Shown piece by piece: positions 1 through 11,049 of a stretch of DNA of 64,000 nt (within the stretch, counting starts at the first letter, position 1; every line of letters starts with the position of its first letter). The notes beneath the pieces are model-generated. The model saw only the letters and a list, made by a program, of their open reading frames with translations, was not told the origin of the DNA and did not search any database. This DNA is from Nepenthes gracilis. Lineage: Eukaryota; Streptophyta; Magnoliopsida; Caryophyllales; Nepenthaceae. The stretch is taken from positions 14,976,001 through 15,040,000 of the forward strand of contig BSYO01000025.1 of the NCBI GenBank assembly GCA_033239525.1, written 5' to 3'. Position numbers and translations under genes: made by a program.

Positions 1-540
1 ATTTGAGGATGCTTTGGAATGAAGATTAGATTATTGGTCTTTTGATTGGTAATTTGAGGTTTTATCAAATGGTGTTTTGATCTTTAAGGATTAAGAACCG
101 AGAAATCATCCCATTGGATATTGTGATCCTCTAGAACCTTTGGAAGGGAGTCCATGATGAATCAATGAGTTGATCTTTGGATGGAGATTGTGTTTGATGA
201 TGATAATGATTCCCGGTTATAGATGATTGATGATATTTTGAGATTTGTTGAGATTTGATTGGGTGTAATCAAATGGATTTTTTCTCCAAATGTGATGGCA
301 CGATTAAGGAACTTATGGGATTATGGACTATGAACTCGTTTGAGGATATTTGGGTAGTATTCTTTGATAGCCATGTGTTTTATTAAGAAGGAAGATGAGT
401 TGATTAAGGAAAATATCATGTTGGACACATAGTTTCATCGATAGCGTGAATGAGGTTCTGTAAAGATTGGAGCAATAACTCATTTGGAAAGGATTGATTG
501 ATGTCGAAAAAAGTGTTTGCCCTAGAACCCGGGGTATGGG
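1..540 (+). mobile_element. Ty3/gypsy pol fragment (reverse transcriptase N-terminal region), decayed
   Basis: This stretch is a diverged copy of 3351-3960 in the same orientation; both begin with the words atttgaggatgctttgga. At 370-399 the + strand reads AMCFIKKEDE, which resembles the PVLFVKKKDG motif near the start of gypsy reverse transcriptase, and the same motif recurs at 3768-3797. Stops interrupt every frame. It is internal sequence of a neighbouring or tandem copy of the element at 1181-5165. Family assignment rests on that motif and on the downstream RNase H and integrase remnants. Confidence 0.55.
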
Positions 541-1120
541 GTGTGTCAATTCGGCCGCTATATATTGAGATGTAGTTATGCGCTATAATTTAAAATATTG
601 CATTAATAAATATTATAAATAATAATGTATATGAAATAAAATAATAATAAATGATAAATGAAAAAAATAATAATAAATGGGAATAAAATATATACTAATA
701 AATATTAATAATAATTAAAAATAAATTATAATCATAATAATTGTTATAAAAATAATAAAGATGATATAATATCATAAATGTAATAATAAAAATTAAATGA
801 TTAATAATAAAATATACATATATTAAAAAAAATATATATAATAATAATAATAATAAATATATAAATAATAAAATAATAATAGTAATGGTGAATAATAATA
901 AATAATAATGATAATAATAATAATAATGATAATAAATATATTGATAAATAATAATAATAATAATAGTTAATAATAATAATAAATCTAATGATAATAATAA
1001 TAATAATGATAATAAATTATTGATAAATAATAATAATAATAATGTAATTAATAATAATACTTAATGATAATAATAATAATAATGATAATAAATATATTGA
1101 TAAATAATAATAATGATAAA

Positions 1121-1178
<58 letters not shown>

Positions 1179-1180
1179 GA
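541..1180. repeat. AT-rich low-complexity block with (AAT)n microsatellite
   Basis: Almost only A and T, built from imperfect taa/aat runs. It ends in an uninterrupted (ATA)n tract at about 1124-1175. Long open frames of poly-Asn on + or poly-Tyr on - are artefacts of the triplet repeat. It separates the pol fragment at 1-540 from the LTR-like sequence that follows and may lie inside the 5' part of that LTR. Confidence 0.8.
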
Positions 1181-2727
1181 AAGGAGGAAAACGGGGGATT
1201 TGAGAGGGAGGAGGGCGTGAACGAATTTGGAAGAAGGAAGGAGGAAGAGGAGGGAAAGAAAAAAAAAAGAAAAGAGGAACAGCGAGCGAGATTTGCAGCA
1301 ATGAGGAAGGAAATGGTTTTGTTATGTTTCGCATTTTAATGAGAAGTATGAGGAAGGTAGTTGGGGAACAAAACCCTAGCTGTCGTTTGTTATTAGATGG
1401 CATCTCTCGTCGAAGTCGCCATAGTCCATTCATGGAGTTGTATTGCCGTTGCCATGGAAGAAAAGCAAGGATTGAGGCAAGTGAAGGCTCATTGTCATTC
1501 TAAGCCTTTTGATAGATGTGTGCTTGTTAGGATGTCATTTAACATATTACAAGTTTATTTGAGTTTTTCGAATCTGTCTATTTTGAAAATGCTCCAATTT
1601 CGCAAGTAAAAATTTCCTATTTTTAATTAAGTTCTTAGGGATTTTCATTGTTGATAGGTTATTTGATGAGAATGCTCTGTTTTTTGTGGAAATCGGATTG
1701 TATCCTTGATTTGGGTGGAAAAATGGAAAACAGAGCGTATCTCGATCCTAGTTGGATGACGGGTGATATTCCTGGGATTAAGCTTTAGTATACTAGATAA
1801 AAGGCATTGCCTAACAAATCGAGATTTTTGTTTGAGGCATTTTAGGAGATTTAAAATTTGATTCATTTCAATTTGGGGAGAATAGGAGAAATCGGTCTTA
1901 GATTATGAGGATTGAAACAATCCAAATAAAGATCAATTTTCGATGGGGTTAAGGGCAACGGCTTAGGTCCTTCAATGAAATATATTGGGTTCGTGTGCGG
2001 ATAATTAAGAAAATAAGGAAACAAATCAAAGAAATATGGTGAAGATGGTGAAAGCATTCCTTTCTAAAATCATGAATTAAATCTCATATGTATCTTTGTC
2101 TTTCATATATGCATTATTATGTTTCAAATATATTATGCATGCCGGGCGTGGGTATATATTGCGGTTGTAGAGCTTTGCTCACTCTTGTGAGTTCTTTTAC
2201 CTGTGAGTAGGCAGTGCTGCAGCCATGGGTATTTGTGTAGAATATATATTGTTAGTCGAAATATATAGATGTGGAGGATAGCTTGAAGTTTTAGTTTATG
2301 AAATTATACCTTTTGGAATATTTTTATTATTTTGATGGTCATGTATATTTGCAATGATGATGTAGTTTTTGTAGTTTAGCTTCTATTCTATTCGATGAGT
2401 GTAGTTATTTCTGCAGGTTTATATGGTTTGATAATGTGCCTAGTGGCATCTTGTCTAAATTGACATCATATCAGAATTATGACGTCAGTGTCATGTGTTG
2501 TTATTGTGATAGATTTTGGATCTTGTGTGGTTATTGTGGTTGCCTTGATGTTGGAATTTGTATTGGTTGGATTTTTTTGGTTGTGTCGGAGTTATTTATG
2601 ATGGATTTTTACTGTGTAGTGTTTGAATATATGTTGTTCAAGATCTTCAACGGGTTTTGTATTTATTTAGCAACCATTTATAGAGAAAACTCTGTCAAAT
2701 TTTTTACAAAAAATATGGTCCATCACA
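1181..2727 (+). repeat. Ty3/gypsy 5' LTR (3' portion), decayed
   Basis: From about 2040 the sequence is collinear with 12770-13441 and, on the other strand, with 50745-51400, so it belongs to a repeated LTR family. Shared landmarks are the block around 2280-2345, the atgacgtcagtgtca block near 2479 and the last bases ccatcaca at 2720-2727. A primer-binding-site-like sequence follows at once. The left boundary cannot be seen; by the 2166-bp length of the intact family member it would lie near 560, where the AT-rich block sits. Confidence 0.6.
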
Positions 2728-2729
2728 GT

Positions 2730-2741
2730 TAGTATCACAGA
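2730..2741 (+). other. Degenerate primer binding site (tRNA-iMet type)
   Basis: The bases ttagtatcacag, two bases after the LTR end, resemble the usual plant site TGGTATCAGAGC complementary to initiator methionine tRNA. This fixes the orientation of the element and the LTR/internal boundary. Confidence 0.5.
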
Positions 2742-4997
2742 AGAGATGTCTTAGGTTTGATCGGAATATTACGCGAAAATTTAGGATAGAATAAGGAAGA
2801 TTAAATAAGTAGATAATGGCATAGGATGATTTAGCTAAACTAGGTAGCTCTAGTTATCCTAATTTTAATGGCTTAGGATAGAATTAAGTTTGAACTAGAA
2901 GATAGGTTTGATTATCTAGCGGTGGTGATCCCGTGTCCAGGAGGATAAAGACATATCATGGTATGTATTTGTGGGTATTTCTCAGGATAAATATCTTCTC
3001 GAGGAAATCAGAGGAGTAGGTTTCAAGTGGTGGGCAGCTTGGTCGCCGGATTGAGGATTGTCCGCATCCTCTGGCCAGATAGTGAGAAAGTCTAGTGCCA
3101 AGGATCGGAGTTTTATTGCAATGGCACATAAGGTAAATGTGTTATTTACCGTGATGGAATGTGAGGACTTTACACCCTACAATTGGGTTGTGGGGTGTGG
3201 AGTATGAGTCCGAATTGATCGAGGTATTAGAAAATTAATATCGTCTTACCTACAAGTCGTTTAATGAGGATGTGCACCCTATACATCCTATATGTGAGAC
3301 CACATCTGGAGGTCATTTTGTGGTCACTAGAAAGTTCTGGTTGGGTAAGTATTTGAGGATGCTTTGGAAGAAAGATTAGATTATTGGTCTTCTGATTGGT
3401 AATTTGAGGTTATGTCAAATCGACACCGATCTTTAAGGATTTCATGTAGAACCGAGAAATCATCGGTTGGGTGTCGTCGTGGGATACTCTAGAATCTTTG
3501 AAGTAGGTATGATGAATCGATGAGTTTATCTTTGGATAGTTGAGAATTGTGCCCGTGGCGGCATTCGGGATATGGATTCAGCTATTACAAATTCTGGTGA
3601 TGCCATTTTGGGTCTGAAGATTTGTTGGTAGTTTGGTGGGTGTAATCAAATGGATCTTTCGACCACATTTGGGTTAGTTTTGTGATGGCCTTATTAAGGA
3701 ACTTATGAGATTATAGAGATGTATGAACTCTATTTGAGGATGGTTGCATGGATTACGAAAATCGATAGCCATGTGTTTTATTAAGAAGGAAGATGAGTTG
3801 ATTAAGGAAAATATAATGTTGGACATATAGTTTCATTGATAGCGTGAATGAGGTTCTGTAAAGATTGGAGCAATAGCTCATTTGGAAAGGATTAATTGAT
3901 GTCGCAAAAGTGTCTGTTTTTTTTTGGGTATAAGTGAATTTGGAAGGAATGTCCATTAAGTATTCCACGAGAATTTACACTATCTATGGGACAGTTGGTT
4001 GAGAAGCGTTCAGTATATGTCGAGATGAGATTCATGACGGTAATTCTCGAGGAATGAAGGGTAAATTGTCAGTCATGTTATTTGGATTGATCTTTAATAG
4101 ATCCAATGAAATATAACAGAATATGGTACTTTAAATGAGGATCTAGGATTTTGATCTATCCTACATCGTATGTTAGGTGGACACCTTGGAATTAAGTGGG
4201 GGAGAGGTCCATGATTGGAATTACTCCACCCATGTCTTGGAGTTGGCAATCGAGGTCCCTACTTGAGGATTTATAGATTATGATTTCAGAGTCCGTTAAT
4301 GGAGGATACAAATATTTATGCCATGAGAAAGAAATGATCGCACATTAGAGGAAGTGGATGATTTTACTTTAGGAGTGTGAGAAAGGATCTCGGTATCTTT
4401 TAAGGAAAATGAGCATTAGTATTAATGATTTGATATTAGGATGTTGTGCTTTTGCTCAGGGGTTGTTAGAACGCAAATGACTTGAGTGTTTGGACATGAC
4501 TTGCAAGTTGTTTTGAACGTGCAAGTAAATGGTTAATCAGAATAGTGTAACTAAAGCATTGTGGACCTATGGCTCAGAAATTTCAAAATCAGATTAAGAG
4601 TCCATGTGATTGATCATTCTCGAGGCCTAGAATGAAGTGAAGTAGAAGTTCATTGGTTTGAGGTATTGAATTAAATTGGAGATTAGCCAATATAATTTGG
4701 GTTGCCTAGGCTTTGAGGATTTCCATGAAGTCTCCATTGATTTAATGATTAAGGAAATAAGTACATGATTAAGTTAAGTTACAGTTAGAGATCAGAAATT
4801 CATCTTATGATAAGGTTCTAACTTAGGTTCGGATAGAAAATATGAGATATTGGGAGATAGGATGATTCATTTGCATAAGGCCCCATAGGATGAGTCTATG
4901 ATCATGGATATGGCATAGAATCGTGAAGAACTCTGAAAGGAATTTTCCTAATCTTAAATTTTGAGGTTCATCAAATTTTGAGGACAAAATTTTTATA
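2742..4997 (+). pseudogene. Ty3/gypsy gag-pol remnant (RT, RNase H, integrase, chromodomain-side tail)
   Basis: No open frame survives, but motifs occur in the normal order. The reverse transcriptase start FIKKEDE lies at 3768-3797. An RNase H segment near 4215-4260 reads WNYSTHVLELA (family pattern NYPTHDLELA), followed near 4330-4365 by QKE-(I)A-RKW, as in the QRELNxRQRRW block. Integrase-like remnants of the DGQSERxIQ pattern sit near 4530-4570. A C-terminal NFEDKIF lies at about 4974-4995. At about 2.3 kb it is far shorter than an intact 4-5 kb internal region, so large deletions have occurred. The NFEDKIF-plus-polypurine ending suggests a chromovirus of the Tekay/Del kind, but that is inference. 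Confidence 0.6.
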
Positions 4998-5010
4998 AGT
5001 GGAGAAGATT
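4998..5010 (+). other. Polypurine tract of the Ty3/gypsy element
   Basis: aagtggagaagat directly before TGTGATGTATCGG. This matches the purine run that primes plus-strand DNA synthesis just upstream of a 3' LTR. Confidence 0.6.
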
Positions 5011-5165
5011 GTGATGTATCGGTTCCCAAATATAGTAATTTTATATAATTAAGTTAATATAATTAAGATTAAGCTTAATATACTTGAAAAAATTAAGTTT
5101 CAGGATCGAGAGATAAGTCGGCATAGGTTGGCCAACTGGGCACCCGAGGCGGCGTCGGGTCCAGT
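5011..5165 (+). repeat. Ty3/gypsy 3' LTR, truncated start
   Basis: Begins TGTGATGTATCGGTTCCC, matching the family LTR start seen as TGTAATGTACCAG on the - strand at 52910. Shared features continue: an AT-rich run, then gaaaaaattaagttt, then a gggcacccgag block. Similarity ends near 5160-5190, where gag of an opposite-strand element takes over, so about 2 kb of this LTR is missing. Confidence 0.6.
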
Positions 5166-6591
5166 GGATCGATGGTAGAAGTAATATTTAAACCGATCTC
5201 CTCCTTCCAAGTTCTTGGGTTACTTAGGCCATTTCAAAAATTTTTCATCCTAGATCTACATGTAGATGTTTGACCGAGTGTCATTCAAAGGGGTCAGGTT
5301 CAGGGGTCTAAACTCCCTCGAGCACCTGACTCCATCCCAAGCTGCTTCCTAGGATCTCAAGAGTTGGTGTTGTCTTTGTTCATCTTCTTCCTATACGCCG
5401 ATCCTTGATGGTGGTGGTTCATGCACTCTGGCTACTTTGTTTCGTTGGTCTCCTAGGGCTGCTAAATACATACGAGTGATGGTTTCTACATCCAGGAAGA
5501 ATTGAGGCTCCTGTTGGACTAGATACTTAAAAACGTGGCTTGACTGTAAGGTCTCCACATAGGTGTTTGGTTTTATCTCATTGGTGAGTTTGGATATCTT
5601 TCAGGCCTCGATTTTAAATAGGGTCAAGAAGCACTTTAAACTCTCATTTGTCCCTTTTCGAATGCGGATAAGGTGCCATGACTGCTTATTCTCACTTCGG
5701 TTGGAAGCGAACTATGATAGGAAGTTATTGGCCAGTTCCTGGAATATTCAAATCAAATTTGGTTAGAAATGGTAGAACCAAATTCAAACGTGTCCCTTAA
5801 GGGATAGAAGGAAATACAGATACATGGCGGCAACGTCAAGGCCCTAGAAGCCCAACAAAGTGTTAAAGTGATTTAGATGGTCCATCAGATTGGAACTTCC
5901 ATCATAGGGTTCCAGGGTCGGTATCTTAAACTTGTGAAGGAGTGGCTTCATCCAAATCTTCTTCATGTATGGTGACCTTCTCAGGTTAGTTGAGTTTCTT
6001 TCAATGCTTCCTTTGAACAACTGCTACTCAATTTTTTTATTCTCTCCTCTACTTGAGAGGAGGATGCAATCCTCTTTATATTGAGAAAGATCCTCAACTC
6101 TAAGTGGTTTGGTGAGATGTGTTGGATCTGGCGGTTGTGAGCCCTCCTTGGCTGGGTGCTGTAGGAGGCTTCTTCTTGGGTTGGAGGCCTCCGATCGTCA
6201 CAGGAGTAGTGTGGGTTCCGCCATTCTAGGCTTTTATCCCGCATTTCGTGGCTCAATTAATCCTCTAGTCGTGTTTGTGCCATATCGCTCATGGTTGCTC
6301 GAGCATTGGGGCCGTCTGCCACTGGGTCTTCTTCTTGGTAGGCTATCTCTTCCTCTAATTCTTCCTCTTGGATGCTAAAGTTTGGGAGTTAGAGGAAGGA
6401 GCCCCTAGTGGTGGTACCTCCAAGTAGATACTGATGGTCCAAAACAACTTTGATAGCATGTCCACCTAAGTAGCTAGCATTGCCACATCAATGGGTGGAT
6501 GATTGTTCCCATGACTACCTACAGTTAGGTCATCGCCATGGGAGACGACGTCTCTAATGGGTGCACTTGTTTGAGCCTCAGTGTTCACCAT
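5166..6591 (-). pseudogene. Ty3/gypsy gag, decayed (Tat/Retand-like)
   Basis: Read on the - strand from an ATG at 6591, the protein starts MVNTEAQTSAPIRDVV and continues through a coiled, charged stretch. The frame then drifts, but the order typical of plant gypsy gag remains. An RRVPPTQEEASY-like proline/glutamate segment lies near 6170-6230. A retroviral-gag-like region lies near 5400-5800, with FKIEA-KISKLTNEIKP close to the family pattern FNEEALKIDDLxDEV. A tail DEKFLKWP-PKN lies at about 5200-5250. Several stops and frameshifts are present. The truncated 3' end abuts the opposite-strand LTR near 5166. The pattern fits non-chromovirus gypsy elements, but I could not compare it with a database. 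Confidence 0.55.
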
Positions 6592-6630
6592 ACTTGCTTT
6601 GCTTGTGAGGTAGGCTTTTTGTCGCATTCT

Positions 6631-6644
6631 GACAGACGGTACCA
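6631..6644 (-). other. Degenerate primer binding site (tRNA-Asp type)
   Basis: On the - strand TGGTACCGTCTGTC, close to the common plant gypsy junction TGGCGCCGTCTGT. It lies between the LTR end and the gag start, as expected. Confidence 0.5.
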
Positions 6645-6648
6645 ATAA

Positions 6649-7600
6649 TGTATCCTTAGATCTTGATTACTGAATGAATTAGGAAGTCGCCTAATTCCTA
6701 ATTCAAGAGTCTAACTGGAGCCAGGTCTGGTTTTTATTGTTTCGAACCTAAATCCTACACACCATAGCTAACAAACGAGAGATTAGAGGATGGTGAGACT
6801 CACTTTTTAGTATGTCAATCGATATTCAAGTCAATAATCTTTTTTAGTTGAATAGAAAGATCAGAGAATGAAAAATTAGGCGTAGATACAAGTGTGTGAA
6901 AATTGAATGTTTGATAGAGGGTTAGGCTTCGCTTGATGTGCTTAATGGGTGAGCGACCTAGAGAATTTTGCACTCGTAAGGGAGTGACCTTTAGAGTCAG
7001 AGTTGCACTTGTGAGAGAGTGGCTTAGAGAATGAGAGTTGCACTTGTAAGAGAGTGGCTAAAAGAGATAGAATAATGCTCGAGGCCGTTTAATGTCCAAG
7101 CATTTGATTGCTTTTGATCGACTAATTGCTAAACGGAGAATCAGATCACTTTGTATAGAGAACATTTGGACCCGATCCTCTTTCCCATAGAGGAAGGGAT
7201 GTATTTATAGAGGGAGCGTTGGGTAGCCAATCCAAGGGCTTTGTGACTTGTAATTGTGAGTGGCTGACACCATACGCCTTTGGTTGTGGGCTACAAGCTC
7301 TACGATTTTTGCTTTTGATGGAGTCGTCATCATGCTTTCACCCCTAGTACTCTGCACCGTTGTAATTCTCAGGGTGATAGGTTGGTGGCTGCCGCCTACA
7401 ATTCTTGTTCTTGCTGTCGTGAGGGACCACATCATGACAGTAACCGATTGGATTTATTTGCTGAGTTGGAGTTGGCTGAGCTGGACCATGCCTCTTGGAT
7501 TTTGGGCTTGGAGGAGCTCTCACTGGGTTGCTACTTCCTGGATCCTTCTTCCTTCTACAGGTTGGATTCTCGGCAGGCCTATGGATTATCGGACCAATCA
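6649..7600 (-). repeat. Ty3/gypsy 5' LTR on - strand
   Basis: The + strand boundary is TG at 6649, five bases from the primer binding site. On the - strand a TATA box CTATAAATACATCCC lies at about 7197-7211, placing U3 at 7215-7600 and R-U5 at 6649-7190. The segment 6935-7080 holds about four imperfect copies of a roughly 38-bp unit (gagagtggcttagagaatga-like). The right boundary, CA near 7600, is a guess because the partner LTR is missing. Open frames at 7205-7631 overlap on both strands and have no recognisable product. Confidence 0.5.
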
Positions 7601-10600
7601 TATAATAAATAAACTTTTTATATTAATCTAAAAAATTAAAAAAAAAGAATTCTCAATTTATTATTCGAGTGATTTACTCTTTTAATGTAAAATTATTTAT
7701 TTTTTTGGCGTTCTATAGTGTGATTTTTGTCATTGTACATTTTTCTTGAACTTCATTCACCATTTAGTTTGAGCAAAAATTATGCTATCACGTTCTAAAA
7801 GGATTTGCTGAACTTCACGTGACATATACCCTCTCGCATTCTCTATTGCTTTCCGCGTCCCATTTTCTCTATAATTATATTCTTTGCCTTTATTTCTCAA
7901 AATCTTTAGTAAATCTTCTTTATTTAAGCGAAAACTTATGGAAATCTAGCCTCATTCTTTGAGATATATGGTATAAACCCACTAATTTCTCTTTAGTTTG
8001 AATACTTTCAATTATTTTTCACTCTTTATCATGTAGGGCTAAATTTGTTAGATAGGACATGTAAATTTTATAAATCTCTAGTTTATTCACATAGATTAGA
8101 GGCTTAGTTCATATTTTACATATGTATTTGTCACAAATACTAATTGAGGGGCTAATTAAGTTGGTAATATGATGGATCAGTTTGGGCTAGGGTTTATATC
8201 AAATATTTTACACAATTATCGTATAAATTTTACCCAAGTGAAAAAAAATCTTCCCCTCTTCTAGTTTTCCATACTTAAACAAAATATGAATATTATTTCT
8301 TATTTTATTTTGTGTTTCTTGTTGATACCTTGCACAAAAAATCTAGAGAAATGTGATATGACTCTTGTATATGGGCCATATCATTTTGCAACCTTAGAGG
8401 CTGAGAAAACGTTTAACAATTTTCTTTGTTCTTAACCTCTTTTAATAGAGCAGGTGATCCTATTAGCTGATCTTCTATTATTATAGTATTCATCTCTTAA
8501 CACTGGGTGTTCATCTTATATAAAATTATGTCTCCTTTTTTAACACTTGTGAGGAAATTTTATACTAATTTTGATAACATTTTTATTTCTCCTCCTTATT
8601 TTTAGTGTTTATCCAAGGTTTGAGTTATTGGATTAACCTGAAAATGACTAGTTTGTGTCATAGTATTCCTTAGGTGATAGATCCCATCTACACATACTGT
8701 TTTGATGCCACATCTCTTAATGATTTTGTAGTTTAATTTTCATTAGACTGATATGCACAATTTATTGGTACCTCTTTTAATACCTTGGAGCTTTTTACTA
8801 AGTGTTTAATAATGTGTAGGATCATGTACACCAATATTTAGCTAGTCACACACATGACTATAGTACCATTGAATATGGCTTAATTTTTGTTTGCCTTACT
8901 CTAAGACAATTTTATTGACTTATGTGCACATACAGTTTTACATTTTCTAGAGACATATAATGCCTTTTGTAAAAGATTTAAGTTTTCATTTGACTATCTT
9001 ATTCAGTGTATAGCATCGCTCCAATGTATCACTTTTCCTTCTGAGCCTTGTCCAAGTCTCCAAAATCTCGTAAGGGATTCTATTCTCTCATAAAGCTGTG
9101 CACACATTCATTGTGCACAGTAGCCCTTAGGCACATCGGGTTCCATTGGTGAGGATAGTCCTCTCATCATCTCTTGCACTTGCTTGCCCTTTGCTATCTC
9201 ATGTGGTTGCTCCTTCCTCCTTTAGGCCCTCTCAGCTTGTCATGTTCCCAACTTGAAGTCAAATTATTTATTCCTTGAATCTTAATTATCTTAATCTCCC
9301 GTTTTAGATTTCATAATATGAAATTAGCTTAAATCAAAATTTATCTTTAAGACCCAAAAACTTATTATTTATTTCTCCAACTTAAAACCCAAACCAATAT
9401 TAGGACATAAATTTGTAATTAAATTGTGTTAAACATCCTAAAATATCCAAATCAATAATAATCAAATTATAAGATTCAAAAGCCATATTCAAAAATGGTT
9501 TCAAATATTAATAGTTGATTGATCCCAAATTATATATAAGGCTAAATATATCAACTAAAATTGAATATCAAACTAAACTTTCAAAATCTAAAATTTAATT
9601 TAAGCATTTATGAAAGTAATGACCAAATAAAAATGTGTCCTTCATCATTATCACTTGAATACAATATTAACTGAAATACTTAAAAATCAAAAGTTAACAT
9701 CTAAAACCATTAAATTACAATAAAAATTAAATCATTCTAATATCCTAAAAGTTAACTTATGAACATCAATTCTCTTGATCCCAAACTTATGCGAGGTAAT
9801 TTAAGTCCACTAATTTGAATGGTTAGCAAAAATAAATATAAGAATAAACTCAATACTCAACAATATATATATATATATATGTTAATATATACCAAATAAA
9901 ACATGCTGAGATAATGATATGATTTAAGGCCTGAAGTGTCAATAATATCATTTTTTGATAAATTATGCAAAAGTTGAAACTAATGAATGAATATGCCAAA
10001 ATCTATACATATGCATAAATTATACCAAATTTGTATATTTATGATCAAACATGTTAAAATTATTTAAAGGTATAAATCATAATAAAATCAAATTAACATA
10101 TAAAAGAATCAATGATTAATGATAATCTCACAAATAAATAGTAAATATTAAAGTTTAAGCTATAATTATTTCCATATAACTTGAATTTATATATTACTAT
10201 TTATGATCCGTGGATAGGCTGATTATATATAATCCCTATAGTCCATGTCAAATGGCACTTTTGTAATTCGTAAATGATAGGTTTAACTTTTAATTTATTA
10301 ATAATATATTATGATATATCTGAATATATTCGGCCAATTCTCTATAATAGTTCATATTTGATTAAAGTAAAAACTCTCTTAAAATACAAATATTTTTTAG
10401 TTTTTTTTTACATTGGAGAAAATACATTCCTTAGCAAAACTTATGGAGAATTTGTTTTCATATTTCTTATAAATACAAGATATGAAGTAACAATTATGAA
10501 CATATATTATTTTTAATGCATAATATGGAACATGTAGAAAATTATATTAAAGAAATTATAGGAAATGAACATAATTTATATAATTTCTTTCAAATATAAA

Positions 10601-11049
10601 ACATGCAAGAATAATTATGTGATATTTTAAGACATTGAGAAGTATATATTTAAAATTTAGAGACATAGAGAAATATTAAGTAAAATTTAAAGATATATAA
10701 AAATATTATTATAAAATTCAGCACGTAAATATAATTTATATAGATTTAATATATATATTTCATAAAAGAACATAAAATGGGAGTGCAATTATATATATGT
10801 AAAATATAATTACTTGAAATACAAAAATAATACATGTATGATTGTTTGAAATAAGAAATACTTAAAAAAAAAAGAAATAAACAATAATAGAGGGAGAAAG
10901 AATTTTGATACACTTGCCGTCATTTGATTTTACTAAAATATCTCTTGATTTCATCTTAAATCTTTTTCTCCTTCTTTCTCTCTTTTTTTTCTCTTTTTTT
11001 TTTCTCTTTTTTTTTTCAGTTTCAAAAATCAGATACAACGACCTAAAAT
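7601..11049. other. AT-rich intergenic stretch, nothing recognised
   Basis: Long A/T runs, a short (AT)n near 9863-9880, and a polypyrimidine stretch at about 10965-11020. The more mixed part at 9000-9260 has no conserved motif that I can identify in six frames. The open frame at 10274-10516 is AT-rich and featureless. Old transposon sequence is likely but not shown. Confidence 0.5.

Noticed and set aside
1017..1433. Long open frames rich in Tyr or Asn around 1017-1433
   Set aside because: They arise from the (AAT)n microsatellite and shift with its length; there is no domain and no promoter.
7205..7631. Several overlapping frames on both strands
   Set aside because: They lie in the U3 and R part of an LTR, overlap each other and encode nothing recognisable.
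9000..9260. Less AT-rich segment suspected to be transposase or pol
   Set aside because: No conserved motif was found in any frame, so it is left unassigned.
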